Shown piece after piece: positions 49,331-57,593 of a stretch of 64,000 nt of DNA; the first letter of the stretch is position 1, and every line of letters begins with the position of its first letter. Under the pieces are notes generated by a model. The model did not search any database and had not been told where the DNA came from. It saw only the letters and a list, made by a program, of their open reading frames with translations. The stretch is from Actinomycetospora straminea. GTDB lineage: Bacteria > Actinomycetota > Actinomycetes > Mycobacteriales > Pseudonocardiaceae. The stretch covers positions 356,018-420,017 of the forward strand of contig NZ_JAQZAN010000003.1 in assembly GCF_028737255.1 (NCBI RefSeq), written 5' to 3'. The position numbers were made by a program, and so were the translations under genes.

Positions 49331-49885
49331 TCAGCCGTCCCGCAGGACGGCGCGCTCGTCGGCCGTGAACACCACGCGGCCGGCGAGCACGTCGTCCAGC
49401 GTCACGCCCGACGCGGCCGGGGTGTCCCAGCGCAGCGTCGTGTCCGCGAGCTGGAGCAATGTGCCGAGCCCCGAGCGCGGGCGGACGAACGCCTCGCGCC
49501 AGTGGGGCGCCGACAGGTCGACGTCGACCACCTCGTAGCCGCACGCGGTCAGCCGGGCCACGGCGACCTCGACGTCGGCGAAGACCAGCGTGATGTGGTG
49601 GACGCCGGGTCCCCGCTTCTCCAGGAACCGGGCGACCGGCGCGTCGTCGCGCAGCGGTGAGATCAGCTCGATCTTCATCCCGCCGGGCAGCACGACCTGC
49701 ACGATGCGGATGCCCTGCTGGTCGTTGTCGCCGCCGAACAGGAACCGCCCGCCGAGCGCGTCGACGAACAGCGCGACGCCCTCGCGCGGGTCGCGCACGG
49801 CGACGGCGACGTGGTCGGTGTAGAGGAGGCCGGCGTCGGCGGGGACGGCGGCCTGCTGGACGGCGGCCTCGTCGTGGGCGTTCAC
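49331..49885 (-). CDS. VOC-family protein (methylmalonyl-CoA epimerase-like)
   Basis: 184 residues from GTG 49885, overlapping the upstream stop as GTGA. LLYTDHVAVAVRDPREGVAL (metal His), GIRIVQVVLPGGMKIELISP (metal Glu), KRGPGVHHITLVFADVEVA (metal His) and FVRPRSGLGTLLQLAD (metal Gln/Glu region) give two betaalphabetabetabeta modules of epimerase type. Last gene of the coupled minus-strand operon; probably handles a CoA thioester or ring product there. Confidence 0.85.
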   Translation of the reverse strand: MNAHDEAAVQQAAVPADAGLLYTDHVAVAVRDPREGVALFVDALGGRFLFGGDNDQQGIRIVQVVLPGGMKIELISPLRDDAPVARFLEKRGPGVHHITLVFADVEVAVARLTACGYEVVDVDLSAPHWREAFVRPRSGLGTLLQLADTTLRWDTPAASGVTLDDVLAGRVVFTADERAVLRDG

Positions 49886-50892
49886 GAGCGCACCCCGGCG
49901 GCCGCGGCCACGCGTTCGATGGTCTGCACGGGTCCCTCCGGGTCGCCGGGCGCGGCGCCCGGGGTGAGCGCGATCGGCAGGTCGACGCCGGCCGCGCGGA
50001 GCTCGGCGACCCGCCGCGCGACGTCGTCGCCGGTGCCGAGCGCGCACATCGCGTCGACGGCGTGGTCGTCGACCGCGCGCAGGGCGGCCCTCCGGTCGCC
50101 GGCGGACCACGCGTCCGCGGCGCCGTCGAGACCGGCGAGGCTGCCGCGGAACGAGGGCCGGTGCGTCGGCACCATGGCGTACTGCAGGACGAAGCGGCGC
50201 AGGCGCTCGCGGGCCTCGTCGCCGCGGTCGCCGGCGTAGGCCCAGAACGACGCCGCGATCCCGACCTCGTCGGGGTCCCGCCCGGCCTCGCGGGCGCCCT
50301 CGCGGACCAGCGCGATCTTCGGGCCGTACTCGTCGGGCGGGGTCCAGGTCAGGAACGCGACGTCGGCGACCGCGCCGGCGAGGCGCAGCATCCGCGGGTT
50401 CATCGCGGCGAGCACGATCGGGACGTCGACCGGGGCCATCGCCGCCCGGAAGCCGTGGGAGCGGACGTGGGCGCCGTCGAGGTCGGTGCGCTCCCCGCGG
50501 AAGACGCTGCGCAGCGCCGCGACGTACTCCGCGATCCGCGCGCGCGGGGCGTCGAACCCAAGGCCGTGCCACTGCTCGACGATGATCGGGCTCGACGCGC
50601 CCAGGCCCGCCAGCACCCGGCCCGGGGCGAGCGAGGCGAGGGTCGCGAACCCCATCGCCGTGAGCACCGCCGTGCGGGGGTAGACGCCGACGATGCCGCT
50701 GCCGAGCCGGATGCGGTCGGTCGACGCCGCGATCATCCCGAGCATCGCGAACACCTCGGGGCCCGCCACCTCGCCGACCAGGACGTCGGAGTAGCCGCAG
50801 CGCTCGGCGAGCCGCGCGAGCTCGAGGTACTGCCCGGCGGACAGGCCCTCGTCGACGGGCAGGGTGACGCCGAGGCCGCGCAGGACGGTCAT
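49882..50892 (-). CDS. Luciferase-like, probably F420-dependent oxidoreductase
   Basis: 336 residues. ARLAERCGYSDVLVGEVAGP, AASTDRIRLGSGIVGVYPRT and LAPGRVLAGLGASSPIIVEQ are the barrel strands of the F420-dependent branch; GTGDDVARRVAELRAAGVD closes it. Overlaps both neighbours (GTGA downstream, ATGA upstream). One of two enzymes of this type in the operon, which suggests successive reductions or oxygenations of a single substrate. Confidence 0.86.
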   Translation of the reverse strand: MTVLRGLGVTLPVDEGLSAGQYLELARLAERCGYSDVLVGEVAGPEVFAMLGMIAASTDRIRLGSGIVGVYPRTAVLTAMGFATLASLAPGRVLAGLGASSPIIVEQWHGLGFDAPRARIAEYVAALRSVFRGERTDLDGAHVRSHGFRAAMAPVDVPIVLAAMNPRMLRLAGAVADVAFLTWTPPDEYGPKIALVREGAREAGRDPDEVGIAASFWAYAGDRGDEARERLRRFVLQYAMVPTHRPSFRGSLAGLDGAADAWSAGDRRAALRAVDDHAVDAMCALGTGDDVARRVAELRAAGVDLPIALTPGAAPGDPEGPVQTIERVAAAAGVRS

Positions 50893-51269
50893 GCGCGGAC
50901 CTGGCGGGCGACGCCGGCCGTGTCGTACCAGGTGGAGAGGGCCTCGATCGTCGTGCCGTCCTCGCCGAGGTCGAAGACGTCGACGGCGTCGAACTCGACG
51001 GGGGCGTCCGCCGCGGTGCGCCCGGTGAAGTGGATCTCGACGAGCACGGTCCGGTCGGCGACGACGACGCGCGTGACCTGGTCGTGGTGCACCGGCAGCG
51101 CGGCCAGGACCTGCGGGAAGTGCGCGGCGATCTCGTCGCGTCCCCGCCGCGTCGGGGCCCCGACGGTCCGCAGCTCGGCGCCCTCGGCGAACACCGCGCG
51201 GATCGTGTCCCAGTCCTCGGCGTTGACCGCGGCGAAGTACCGCTCGACGGCGGGCGGGGTCGCGCTCAC
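50889..51269 (-). CDS. SnoaL/NTF2-like protein
   Basis: 126 residues from GTG 51269 (GTGA overlap with upstream gene). AVERYFAAVNAEDWDTIRAVFAE, then RRGRDEIAAHFPQVLAAL and TWYDTAGVARQ are the cone-shaped alpha+beta fold used by polyketide cyclases, steroid isomerases and dehydratases. Small lyase or isomerase of the operon. Confidence 0.85.
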   Translation of the reverse strand: MSATPPAVERYFAAVNAEDWDTIRAVFAEGAELRTVGAPTRRGRDEIAAHFPQVLAALPVHHDQVTRVVVADRTVLVEIHFTGRTAADAPVEFDAVDVFDLGEDGTTIEALSTWYDTAGVARQVRA

Positions 51270-52381
51270 TCCGTCAGCCGCTTCCGCAGCTCGGACATCG
51301 CGCCGAACGACCAGCGGGCCAGCGACGGGTCGCCGAACGCGGTGATGTTCCACATGACGAGGTGGCGCAGCCCCTGGTCGACGTACTCCTCGACCTGCTC
51401 GGCGACCTCGTCGGGCGTGCCGCAGAACGCGTAGTGCCGCACCACGGCGGGCGGGATCGCGTCGATGATGCGCAGCGACTCGGCGCGGTCGATGGCGGTC
51501 GGGATGAAGTCGTGGAAGCCGCTCCCGTCCGGGTACGGGCCCTCCACCCCGAGGTCGCGGAACACCTGCGCGGGCAGCAGCACGCACAGCGCGCGCACCA
51601 GCGGGGCCTCGGTGAGCCGCTGCACCGTCTCGGCGTCGGGGCCCATGAGGACGTAGCCGAGCATGCCGGGGGTGATGGCGTCGGGATCCCGTCGCTCGTC
51701 CTCGGCGGACCGCCGGATCGTCTGCAGTGCGGCGCCGTACTCGGCCGGCCCGAGCTTCGTGGGCAGCCAGCCGTCGGCCTTGCGGCCGGTCAGGCGCAGC
51801 ATCCGGGGGCCGTGCGCGGCGGTCCAGATCTCGGGCGGCGTCGCGCCGAACGGCCGCAGCCCCAGGACGGCCTTGTCGAGGCGGTGGAAGCGGCCCTCGA
51901 AGTCGACGGGGCCGTCGGCGTCCATGAGCAGCCGCATGACGTCGATGCCCTCGTCGAGCCGGGCGACGGGCCGGTCGAACGGCATGCCGTACGGGGTGGC
52001 GTTGAGCTGCTCGCCGCTGCCCAGCCCGATGATGGCGCGCCCCTGCGTGACGTGGTCGAGCGTCAGCGCGGTCTGGGCGGCCATGGCCGGGTGGCGGCGG
52101 ATGAGGTCGGTGACGCAGACGCCGACGCGGATGCGCTCGGTCGCGGCGCCGACGACGCCCATCATCACCGCGGGGTCGAAGTAGACGTGCGGGTTGGGCT
52201 GGTGCTCGGCGAGCGGGGTGAGGTCCGGCGTCCACATCGAGTCGGGGTGCCAGCCCATGAGGTGGTCGGGCCACCACACGGCGTCGAAGCCCTCGGCCTC
52301 GCTGCGCTGCGCGAACTTCACCGCCGCGGCGGCCGGCGGCATGATCTGGCCGGGGACGCCGAGCTCGAGCCTCCCCGCCAT
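51266..52381 (-). CDS. Luciferase-like, probably F420-dependent oxidoreductase
   Basis: 371 residues from ATG 52381, sharing one base with the stop of the upstream gene (TGATG). KFAQRSEAEGFDAVWWPDHL, GAATERIRVGVCVTDLIRRHP and LTLDHVTQGRAIIGLGSGEQLN are F420-branch features; later GTPDEVAEQVEEYVDQGL and a C-terminal WSFGAMSELRKRL. The HPAMAAQTALTLDH region resembles F420-dependent sugar-6-phosphate/hydroxymycolate dehydrogenases. Second gene of the operon. Confidence 0.87.
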   Translation of the reverse strand: MAGRLELGVPGQIMPPAAAAVKFAQRSEAEGFDAVWWPDHLMGWHPDSMWTPDLTPLAEHQPNPHVYFDPAVMMGVVGAATERIRVGVCVTDLIRRHPAMAAQTALTLDHVTQGRAIIGLGSGEQLNATPYGMPFDRPVARLDEGIDVMRLLMDADGPVDFEGRFHRLDKAVLGLRPFGATPPEIWTAAHGPRMLRLTGRKADGWLPTKLGPAEYGAALQTIRRSAEDERRDPDAITPGMLGYVLMGPDAETVQRLTEAPLVRALCVLLPAQVFRDLGVEGPYPDGSGFHDFIPTAIDRAESLRIIDAIPPAVVRHYAFCGTPDEVAEQVEEYVDQGLRHLVMWNITAFGDPSLARWSFGAMSELRKRLTE

Positions 52382-53772
52382 CAGTAGCGCCACCCGTCGC
52401 CGAAGGTCGCGAGGCGCCGGCCGAGGTACTCCTCGACCACCGTCACCGCGGCCCGCGCGGCGCGGTCGGTACCGATGCCGCGGCTGCGGAACGTCTCGCC
52501 GGCGAACCACAGGCCCTCCGGGAGCGGTGGCTTCCAGTGCGGCCGGTACATCCCGACCAGACCCGGCTTCTGGATGACCCCGAAGCTCGGTTCGAAGACG
52601 AGGTGCCGGCGCCGCCAGACGGTCGTCGCGAAGCCGGGCCACATCTCCGCGACGTCGGCCTCGAACTGCTCGGTCTGCCGGCGCAGCCAGGCCCGGTCGC
52701 GGCCCTTCTCGCCGGGGAAGATGCCGCCCATGACGTGCAGCTGCGTGCCCTCGGGCGAGCACGTCGGGTCCATGGCGGTCTGGTTGAACATGAAGCCGGA
52801 GAGCTCGGTGTTCGGCGTGCGCAGCCAGGTCGACAGCTCGCGCGGGTCGATCTGGTGCACGGGCTCCTCGGTGGCGAGGTAGAGCCCGATCCACGCGATC
52901 CGGAACTTGTCCTGGGCGAGGAACTTGATCTGCTCGGCGTACCAGTCCGGCAGGTCCGACTCGTCGACGACGTCGAGCACGTGCCACACCGGCAGGGTGC
53001 AGATGACGTGGTCGGCCTCGAGGATCTCCTCCTCGAAGAACTCGTTGGGCAGCACCCGGGGCTGGCGCGCGATCGCCACGCCCTTCGTCACGCCGTCCTC
53101 GATGACGACGCGCTCGACCGGGGTGCCGAGCCGCAGGTCGCCGCCGGCCGCGGTGAACGCGTCGGCGAGGTCGGCCCACATGCCGTCCCAGCCCTGCCCG
53201 GGCCAGCACGAGTAGGCCGCGGTGCCGCGCTCGGCGAAGTGCATCTTGCGGACGAAGAGGTTGTCGCTCGCGGAGTGGTCCCACCAGTGATCGGTCATGC
53301 ACTCGAGCACGGTGATGAACTCGAAGAGGTCGACGACGCCCTGGTCGTCGGTGTGCTGGTGCAGCCACTGGCGCAGCGGCCGGTCGTCCCACCGGTCGAG
53401 CTCGTCCCACTCGGTGTTCAGCAGCGCCGTGATGACCTTCTTCAGCTCGCCCTTGCTGCCCGAGTAGCGGTCGCGGATGGAGCCCCAGCGGCCCTTCTCG
53501 TGGTCCCACACGGGCATCTCGGCGGAGACCTCGCCGTGCTGGAGCGTCTTGCCGACGTGCTCGAAGACCTTCGTCAGCCCCGAGCCCGGGTCCTCGATGA
53601 GGTGGCCGCCGACGTTGACGGTGAACCCCTCGTCGGGCACGGCCATGCCCCGCCCGCCGAGGTGGGGCGAGCGTTCCAGCAGGCAGACGCTCTTGCCCTC
53701 GACGGCGAGCAACGACGCCGCGGTCAGCCCCGCCGCGCCGGCCCCGATGACCACCACGTCGTACTTCGGCAC
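52381..53772 (-). CDS. FAD-dependent amine-oxidase/phytoene-desaturase-like oxidoreductase
   Basis: 463 residues from GTG 53772 (GAGGAGG upstream). YDVVVIGAGAAGLTAASLLA and LLERSPHLGGRGMAV are the Rossmann loop and GG motif of the desaturase/amine-oxidase branch; the C-terminal WFAGETFRSRGIGTDRAARA is the flavin-binding end. First gene of the five-gene coupled operon. Promoter region is shared with the divergent gene at 53865 and carries the TACCAAACG motif. Terpenoid, steroid-like or aromatic substrate conceivable; not identifiable. Confidence 0.85.
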   Translation of the reverse strand: MPKYDVVVIGAGAAGLTAASLLAVEGKSVCLLERSPHLGGRGMAVPDEGFTVNVGGHLIEDPGSGLTKVFEHVGKTLQHGEVSAEMPVWDHEKGRWGSIRDRYSGSKGELKKVITALLNTEWDELDRWDDRPLRQWLHQHTDDQGVVDLFEFITVLECMTDHWWDHSASDNLFVRKMHFAERGTAAYSCWPGQGWDGMWADLADAFTAAGGDLRLGTPVERVVIEDGVTKGVAIARQPRVLPNEFFEEEILEADHVICTLPVWHVLDVVDESDLPDWYAEQIKFLAQDKFRIAWIGLYLATEEPVHQIDPRELSTWLRTPNTELSGFMFNQTAMDPTCSPEGTQLHVMGGIFPGEKGRDRAWLRRQTEQFEADVAEMWPGFATTVWRRRHLVFEPSFGVIQKPGLVGMYRPHWKPPLPEGLWFAGETFRSRGIGTDRAARAAVTVVEEYLGRRLATFGDGWRY

Positions 53773-53794
53773 GCGGCCTCCTCGCCCGAGCGTC

Positions 53795-53811
53795 TACCAA
53801 ACGACCGTTCG
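53795..53811. promoter_or_regulatory. TetR-type motif in a divergent promoter
   Basis: TACCAAACGACCGTTCG, 23 bp before the flavoprotein start and 54 bp before the luciferase-like gene. First nine bases equal those of the motif at 55894; arms AACG/CGTT around AC. Confidence 0.55.
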
Positions 53812-53864
53812 ACAGCGTGGCAAGGTGCCGGGTGGCGGGTCAAGCGGCACGGCATGATGCCCTC

Positions 53865-54740
53865 GTGGCGACCCCCAAGTTCGGCTGGCTCTCCCCGGTG
53901 ATCGGCAACCGGTGGAGCGACCACCGCCCCATCGCGGCCGACCAGGACACCGCGATCCTCCCGACGGCGCTGCCGCACTTCGACTCGCTGTGGATCGCCG
54001 ACCACTTCTACGGCTTCGACCAGAAGACCGACCCGTTCCTCGAGGCGTGGACGACGCTGACGTGGCTCGCGGCGCGCCACGAGGGCGTGGAGCTCTGCCA
54101 CCACGTGCTCGGCGTCGGCTACCGGTACCCGCCGCTGCTGGCGAAGATGGCCGCGACGCTGCAGTACCTGTCCGGCGGTCGCTTCGTGCTGGGCATCGGC
54201 GCCGGCTGGCGTGATCACGAGTACGCGGCCTACGGCTACGACTTCCCGCGCCCGTCGGTGCGCTTCGCCCAGCTCGAGGAGGCCGTCACGATCTGCCGGC
54301 TGATGTGGACCGAGCCCGACCCGTCGTTCGAGGGCCGGTACTTCCGCATCGACGGCGCCGCCGCCCCGCCGCTGACCGAACCGCCGCCGCCCGTCTGCAT
54401 CGGCGCCGCGGGCGAGAAGGTCGGGCTGCCGCTGGTCGGCCGGCTCGCCGACCGGTGGAACGGGCCGTTCAAGGGCGAGGCGGAGGACTTCGTCCGGCGC
54501 CGCGACATCGTGCGCCGCGCGGCCGAGGACGCCGGCCGGGACCCCGACGCGATCGAGGTCTCGGTGACGCTGGAGCGCGCCCTGCCCGAGAGCGACGCGG
54601 AGTCGGAGCGGCTGGTCGACGAGCTCGCGGCCAAGGCCGAGGTGGGCGTGGAGCACTTCGTCATGGACTTCGGCAACCCGGCCTCGACCGAGCCGGTGCT
54701 GCGCTTCGCCGAGCAGGTGATCGCGCCGCTGCGGGGGTGA
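53865..54740 (+). CDS. Luciferase-like, probably F420-dependent oxidoreductase
   Basis: 291 residues from GTG 53865; an upstream GTG at 53817 would run over the operator region. SLWIADHFYGFDQKTDPFLE, LCHHVLGVGYRYPPLLAKMA, LSGGRFVLGIGAGWRDHEYA and GRLADRWNGPFKGEAEDF are typical of F420-branch proteins. Third member of this enzyme type in the region; divergent from the flavoprotein operon under a shared motif, so presumably acts in the same pathway. Confidence 0.86.
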   Translation: MATPKFGWLSPVIGNRWSDHRPIAADQDTAILPTALPHFDSLWIADHFYGFDQKTDPFLEAWTTLTWLAARHEGVELCHHVLGVGYRYPPLLAKMAATLQYLSGGRFVLGIGAGWRDHEYAAYGYDFPRPSVRFAQLEEAVTICRLMWTEPDPSFEGRYFRIDGAAAPPLTEPPPPVCIGAAGEKVGLPLVGRLADRWNGPFKGEAEDFVRRRDIVRRAAEDAGRDPDAIEVSVTLERALPESDAESERLVDELAAKAEVGVEHFVMDFGNPASTEPVLRFAEQVIAPLRG

Positions 54741-54772
54741 GCGCCGGGGCGACTGGGTGAGGCCCCGAGTTG

Positions 54773-54836
54773 GTGATCAGCAGGCCGAAAAGCACGCCGC
54801 GGACGCTGCGGAGGTGCGTTTCCGCCTGCTGATCAC
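54773..54836. repeat. Dispersed palindrome, copy 2, left of the AbiEi-like gene
   Basis: Starts GTGATCAGCAGGCCGAAA, ends GTTTCCGCCTGCTGATCAC, 64 bp. Lies between the luciferase-like gene stop and the AbiEi/DUF559-like gene. Confidence 0.85.
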
Positions 54837-54878
54837 GGGAGAGGGAACCGTGGGGCCCCGGCGTCACTCCAACCCCGT

Positions 54879-55769
54879 GTGGACCTCGAGCAACCCTTCC
54901 GCGGTTCCCGGGCGATCGCGGCGGGCCTGACGACGCGGCGACGCCTGCGGGGACCGGGCTACCTCGCGCTCGGACGCGACACGTACGTGGCCGCCGGTGC
55001 GGTCGTCGACGACCGGGTGCGGGCCGTGGGCGCGGCGCTCGAGGTGCCCGGCGCGGTCGTCGCCGGCTGGTCGGCGGTGCTCCTGCACGGGGTGGACGCC
55101 GCGCCACGGAGCGGCGCGCCGGTCGAGCTCGTCGTCGGCCCGCGGCACGTCCGGCGCGTCCGTCCGGGGAGGGTCCTGCGGCAGGACGTGCTCGCCGAGG
55201 ACGAGGTGTGGGACGTCGACGGGGTCCGGGTGACGTCGCCGAGGCGGACCGCGCTGGACCTCGCGTCGCGCGCGGAGCACCTCGACGGCGTCATCGCGGT
55301 GGACGCGCTGGCGCACGCGTTCCGCTTTGACCCCGACGAGCTGCTCGACCACCCGGTGCTGCGCGACAACCCGCGAGGCCGGCGGCGGTTGGTGGCCGTG
55401 GTGGCGGACGCCGACGCCCGCGCGGAGTCGCCGCCGGAGACGCGCCTGCGCCTGCTCCTGCGCGGGGCGCCGGGCATCGCCGAGCCGACCCCGCAGCTCG
55501 TCGTGGTCGACGACCGGGGCCGGGACGTCGGGCGCGTCGACCTCGGCTGGCGTCGGCTGCGGACCGCCCTCGAGTACCAGGGCGACCACCACCGCACGGA
55601 CAGGGCGCAGTGGCGACGCGACGCCGTGCGCACGACCGAGCTCGCCGCCGCGGGCTGGCTCGTCCTCCCCGTCACCGCCCACGACCTGTTCGTCGACCCG
55701 CAGGGCCTCCTCCGCCGGCTGCGGATGGCGCTCGCGCAGCGGGCCCGCGAGCTCGGCCTCTCCCCGTGA
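54879..55769 (+). CDS. AbiEi-like / DUF559-type (Vsr-fold) nuclease-like protein
   Basis: 296 residues from GTG 54879. The N-terminal ~175 residues look like the AbiEi-antitoxin-like module of actinobacterial fusion proteins (TRRRLRGPGYLALGRDTYVA, AVVAGWSAVLLHGVDAAPRS, VTSPRRTALDLASRAEHLDG); the C-terminal ~100 look like a Vsr/DUF559 PD-(D/E)xK fold: SPPETRLRLLLRGAP (Glu), VGRVDLGWRRLRTALEYQGD (Asp and Glu region), AAGWLVLPVTAHDLF. The Lys of the motif is not obvious, so activity is uncertain. Its last codon is within a copy of the 65-bp palindrome and another copy lies upstream, bracketing the gene. Confidence 0.75.
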   Translation: MDLEQPFRGSRAIAAGLTTRRRLRGPGYLALGRDTYVAAGAVVDDRVRAVGAALEVPGAVVAGWSAVLLHGVDAAPRSGAPVELVVGPRHVRRVRPGRVLRQDVLAEDEVWDVDGVRVTSPRRTALDLASRAEHLDGVIAVDALAHAFRFDPDELLDHPVLRDNPRGRRRLVAVVADADARAESPPETRLRLLLRGAPGIAEPTPQLVVVDDRGRDVGRVDLGWRRLRTALEYQGDHHRTDRAQWRRDAVRTTELAAAGWLVLPVTAHDLFVDPQGLLRRLRMALAQRARELGLSP

Positions 55770-55830
55770 TCACCAGGCGGAAAGGCACGCGCGAGCAGCC
55801 CCGGGGGGTGCCTCTCGGCCTGGTGATCAC
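55766..55830. repeat. Dispersed palindrome, copy 3, overlapping the stop of the AbiEi-like gene
   Basis: Starts GTGATCACCAGGCGGAAA, ends CTCTCGGCCTGGTGATCAC, 65 bp; the gene's TGA is inside the first bases. CAGCAG/CTGCTG of the other copies is CACCAG/CTGGTG here, a compensatory pair of changes. Confidence 0.85.
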
Positions 55831-55893
55831 CGGTTGGGCCAACGCGAGCGCCCTTGACCCGACGGGGTGTGATGCTAGTCTCCGCCTTGCGAG

Positions 55894-55909
55894 TACCAAA
55901 CGATCGGTA
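55894..55909. promoter_or_regulatory. TetR-type operator before the P450 cluster
   Basis: TACCAAACGATCGGTA, 40 bp before the P450 start; TACC/GGTA ends with six of eight positions paired. Shares TACCRAACG with 53795 and 63161. Confidence 0.6.
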
Positions 55910-55948
55910 GGTACCGCGCCAGCGACGTCTGCCCAGGTCGGGGGACCC

Positions 55949-57172
55949 ATGACGGCTCCGCTTGAACGGCTCGAACCGCCGGACATCCTCTCGCCGGAGT
56001 TCGCCCGCGACCCGTACGCGGCCTACCGCCTGCTCCGCGACGAGTTCCCGCTGGTGTGGCACGACGCCATGCAGACGTACGTGATCAGCCGGTACGAGGA
56101 CGTGCAGCGGGCGTTCAAGGACCCGGTGTTCACGAGCGAGAACTACGCCTGGCAGCTCGAGCCGGTGCACGGGCGCACGATCCTCCAGATGGAGGGCCGC
56201 GAGCACTCCACGCACCGCGCGCTGGTGGCGCCGGCGTTCCGCGGGAAGGCGCTGACCGAGCACTTCGGCCCGACGATCCGGCGCAACTCCCGCGAGCTGG
56301 TCGACGCGTTCCGGGCCGACGGCCGGGTCGACCTCGTCGACGCGTACGCGACGCGGTTCCCGATCAACGTCATCGTCGACATGCTCGGCCTGCCGCGCAC
56401 CGACCACGACCGCTTCCACGCCTGGTACACGTCGATCATGGGGTTCCTCGGGAACCTCGCGGGCGACGAGGCCGTGGCGGCCGACGGCCTGCGCACCAAG
56501 GACGAGTTCGAGCAGTACATGATCCCGCGGATCCGGGAGCGCCGCGAGCACCCCGGGGACGACCTGCTCTCCACCCTGTGCGCGGCCGAGATCGACGGCG
56601 AGTCGATGACCGACCAGGAGATCAAGGCGTTCTGCAGCCTGCTCCTCACCGCCGGCGGCGAGACCACCGACAAGGCGATCACGAGCCTGATGGCGAACCT
56701 CGTCGCGCACCCCGAGCAGCTCGCGGCCGTCCGGGACGACCGCAGCCTCATCCCCGCCGCGTTCGCGGAGACGCTCCGCTGGTCGCCGCCCGTGCACATG
56801 ATCATGCGCCAGCCCGCCGAGGACGTGGAGCTCTCGGGCGGGGTGGTCGAGGCCGGGCGCACGGTCACCTGCCTCATCGGCGCCGCCAACCGCGACGAGC
56901 GCCGCTTCGACCGGCCCGAGGTCTTCGACGTCCTGCGCGCCGACCTCGATCACTCGCGCGCCTTCTCCGCCGCCGCCGACCACCTCGCCTTCTGCCTCGG
57001 CCGCCACTTCTGCGTCGGTGCGCTGCTCTCGCTCTTCGAGATCGAGGTCGGCGTGGGCGACCTGCTCGACGCCATGCACGACATCCGCTTCGCGGGCGGC
57101 GAGCCCCCGCCCGAGACCGGCGTGTTCACGCGCGCCCCCGCCCGCCTGCTCCTCGAGTTCACCCCCAGCTGA
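55949..57172 (+). CDS. Cytochrome P450
   Basis: 407 residues from ATG 55949. LTAGGETTDKAI is the I-helix, FAETLRWSP the ExxR region, and FCLGRHFCVGALLS the haem loop with Cys355. HVIRYED-like VISRYEDVQRAFKD and REHSTHRALVAPAF are N-terminal features of class I bacterial P450s (soluble, needing ferredoxin). First gene of an eight-gene cluster with mycofactocin-type dehydrogenases and two CoA ligases, thus likely performs the first hydroxylation of an aliphatic, terpenoid or steroid-like substrate whose alcohol is then oxidised. No ferredoxin gene nearby. Confidence 0.9.
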   Translation: MTAPLERLEPPDILSPEFARDPYAAYRLLRDEFPLVWHDAMQTYVISRYEDVQRAFKDPVFTSENYAWQLEPVHGRTILQMEGREHSTHRALVAPAFRGKALTEHFGPTIRRNSRELVDAFRADGRVDLVDAYATRFPINVIVDMLGLPRTDHDRFHAWYTSIMGFLGNLAGDEAVAADGLRTKDEFEQYMIPRIRERREHPGDDLLSTLCAAEIDGESMTDQEIKAFCSLLLTAGGETTDKAITSLMANLVAHPEQLAAVRDDRSLIPAAFAETLRWSPPVHMIMRQPAEDVELSGGVVEAGRTVTCLIGAANRDERRFDRPEVFDVLRADLDHSRAFSAAADHLAFCLGRHFCVGALLSLFEIEVGVGDLLDAMHDIRFAGGEPPPETGVFTRAPARLLLEFTPS

Positions 57173-57182
57173 AGGAGGCCCC

Positions 57183-57593
57183 GTGCCCGTCCGCCCCCAC
57201 ATCGAGAACCTCCTCGGCAAGGCCTCCTGGGGCTACGACGAGGCCGACCCCGACCTCATCGCGTCCTGTTTCACGGAGGACGCGCGCATGAGCCTGCGCA
57301 TCGGCCGTGACGGCGACCTGATCGGGCCGTTCGAGGGGCGCGCGGACATCCGCAAGCTGCACGCCGACTCGATGGCCGCGCAGACCGACCAGCGCCGCCA
57401 CAACCTCTCCAACCTGTGGTTCGAGAAGGAGAGCGACGACGAGGCGGTCGCGGTCACGAACCTGACGCTGCTCTCGATCGAGGGCGGGAACATCAGGGTG
57501 CTCTCCAGCGGCTGGTACCGCGACCAGCTCGTCCACCGCGACGGCACCTGGCTCATCGCCGACCGCTACGTCTACCTCGACCTGCCGTACTGA
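57183..57593 (+). CDS. SnoaL/NTF2-like protein
   Basis: 136 residues from GTG 57183 (AAGGAGG upstream). KASWGYDEADPDLIASCFTEDA, GPFEGRADIRKLHAD and HRDGTWLIADRYVYLD are the SnoaL-like fold. Ends with TGATG sharing a base with the ligase start. Probably an isomerase/dehydratase or cofactor-like enzyme of the cluster; a second one is at 61178. Confidence 0.86.
   Translation: MPVRPHIENLLGKASWGYDEADPDLIASCFTEDARMSLRIGRDGDLIGPFEGRADIRKLHADSMAAQTDQRRHNLSNLWFEKESDDEAVAVTNLTLLSIEGGNIRVLSSGWYRDQLVHRDGTWLIADRYVYLDLPY

Noticed and set aside
51266..53800. An 844-codon frame as a fused oxidoreductase
   Set aside because: The first 470 codons overlap the flavoprotein gene out of frame; the luciferase-like protein begins at ATG 52381.
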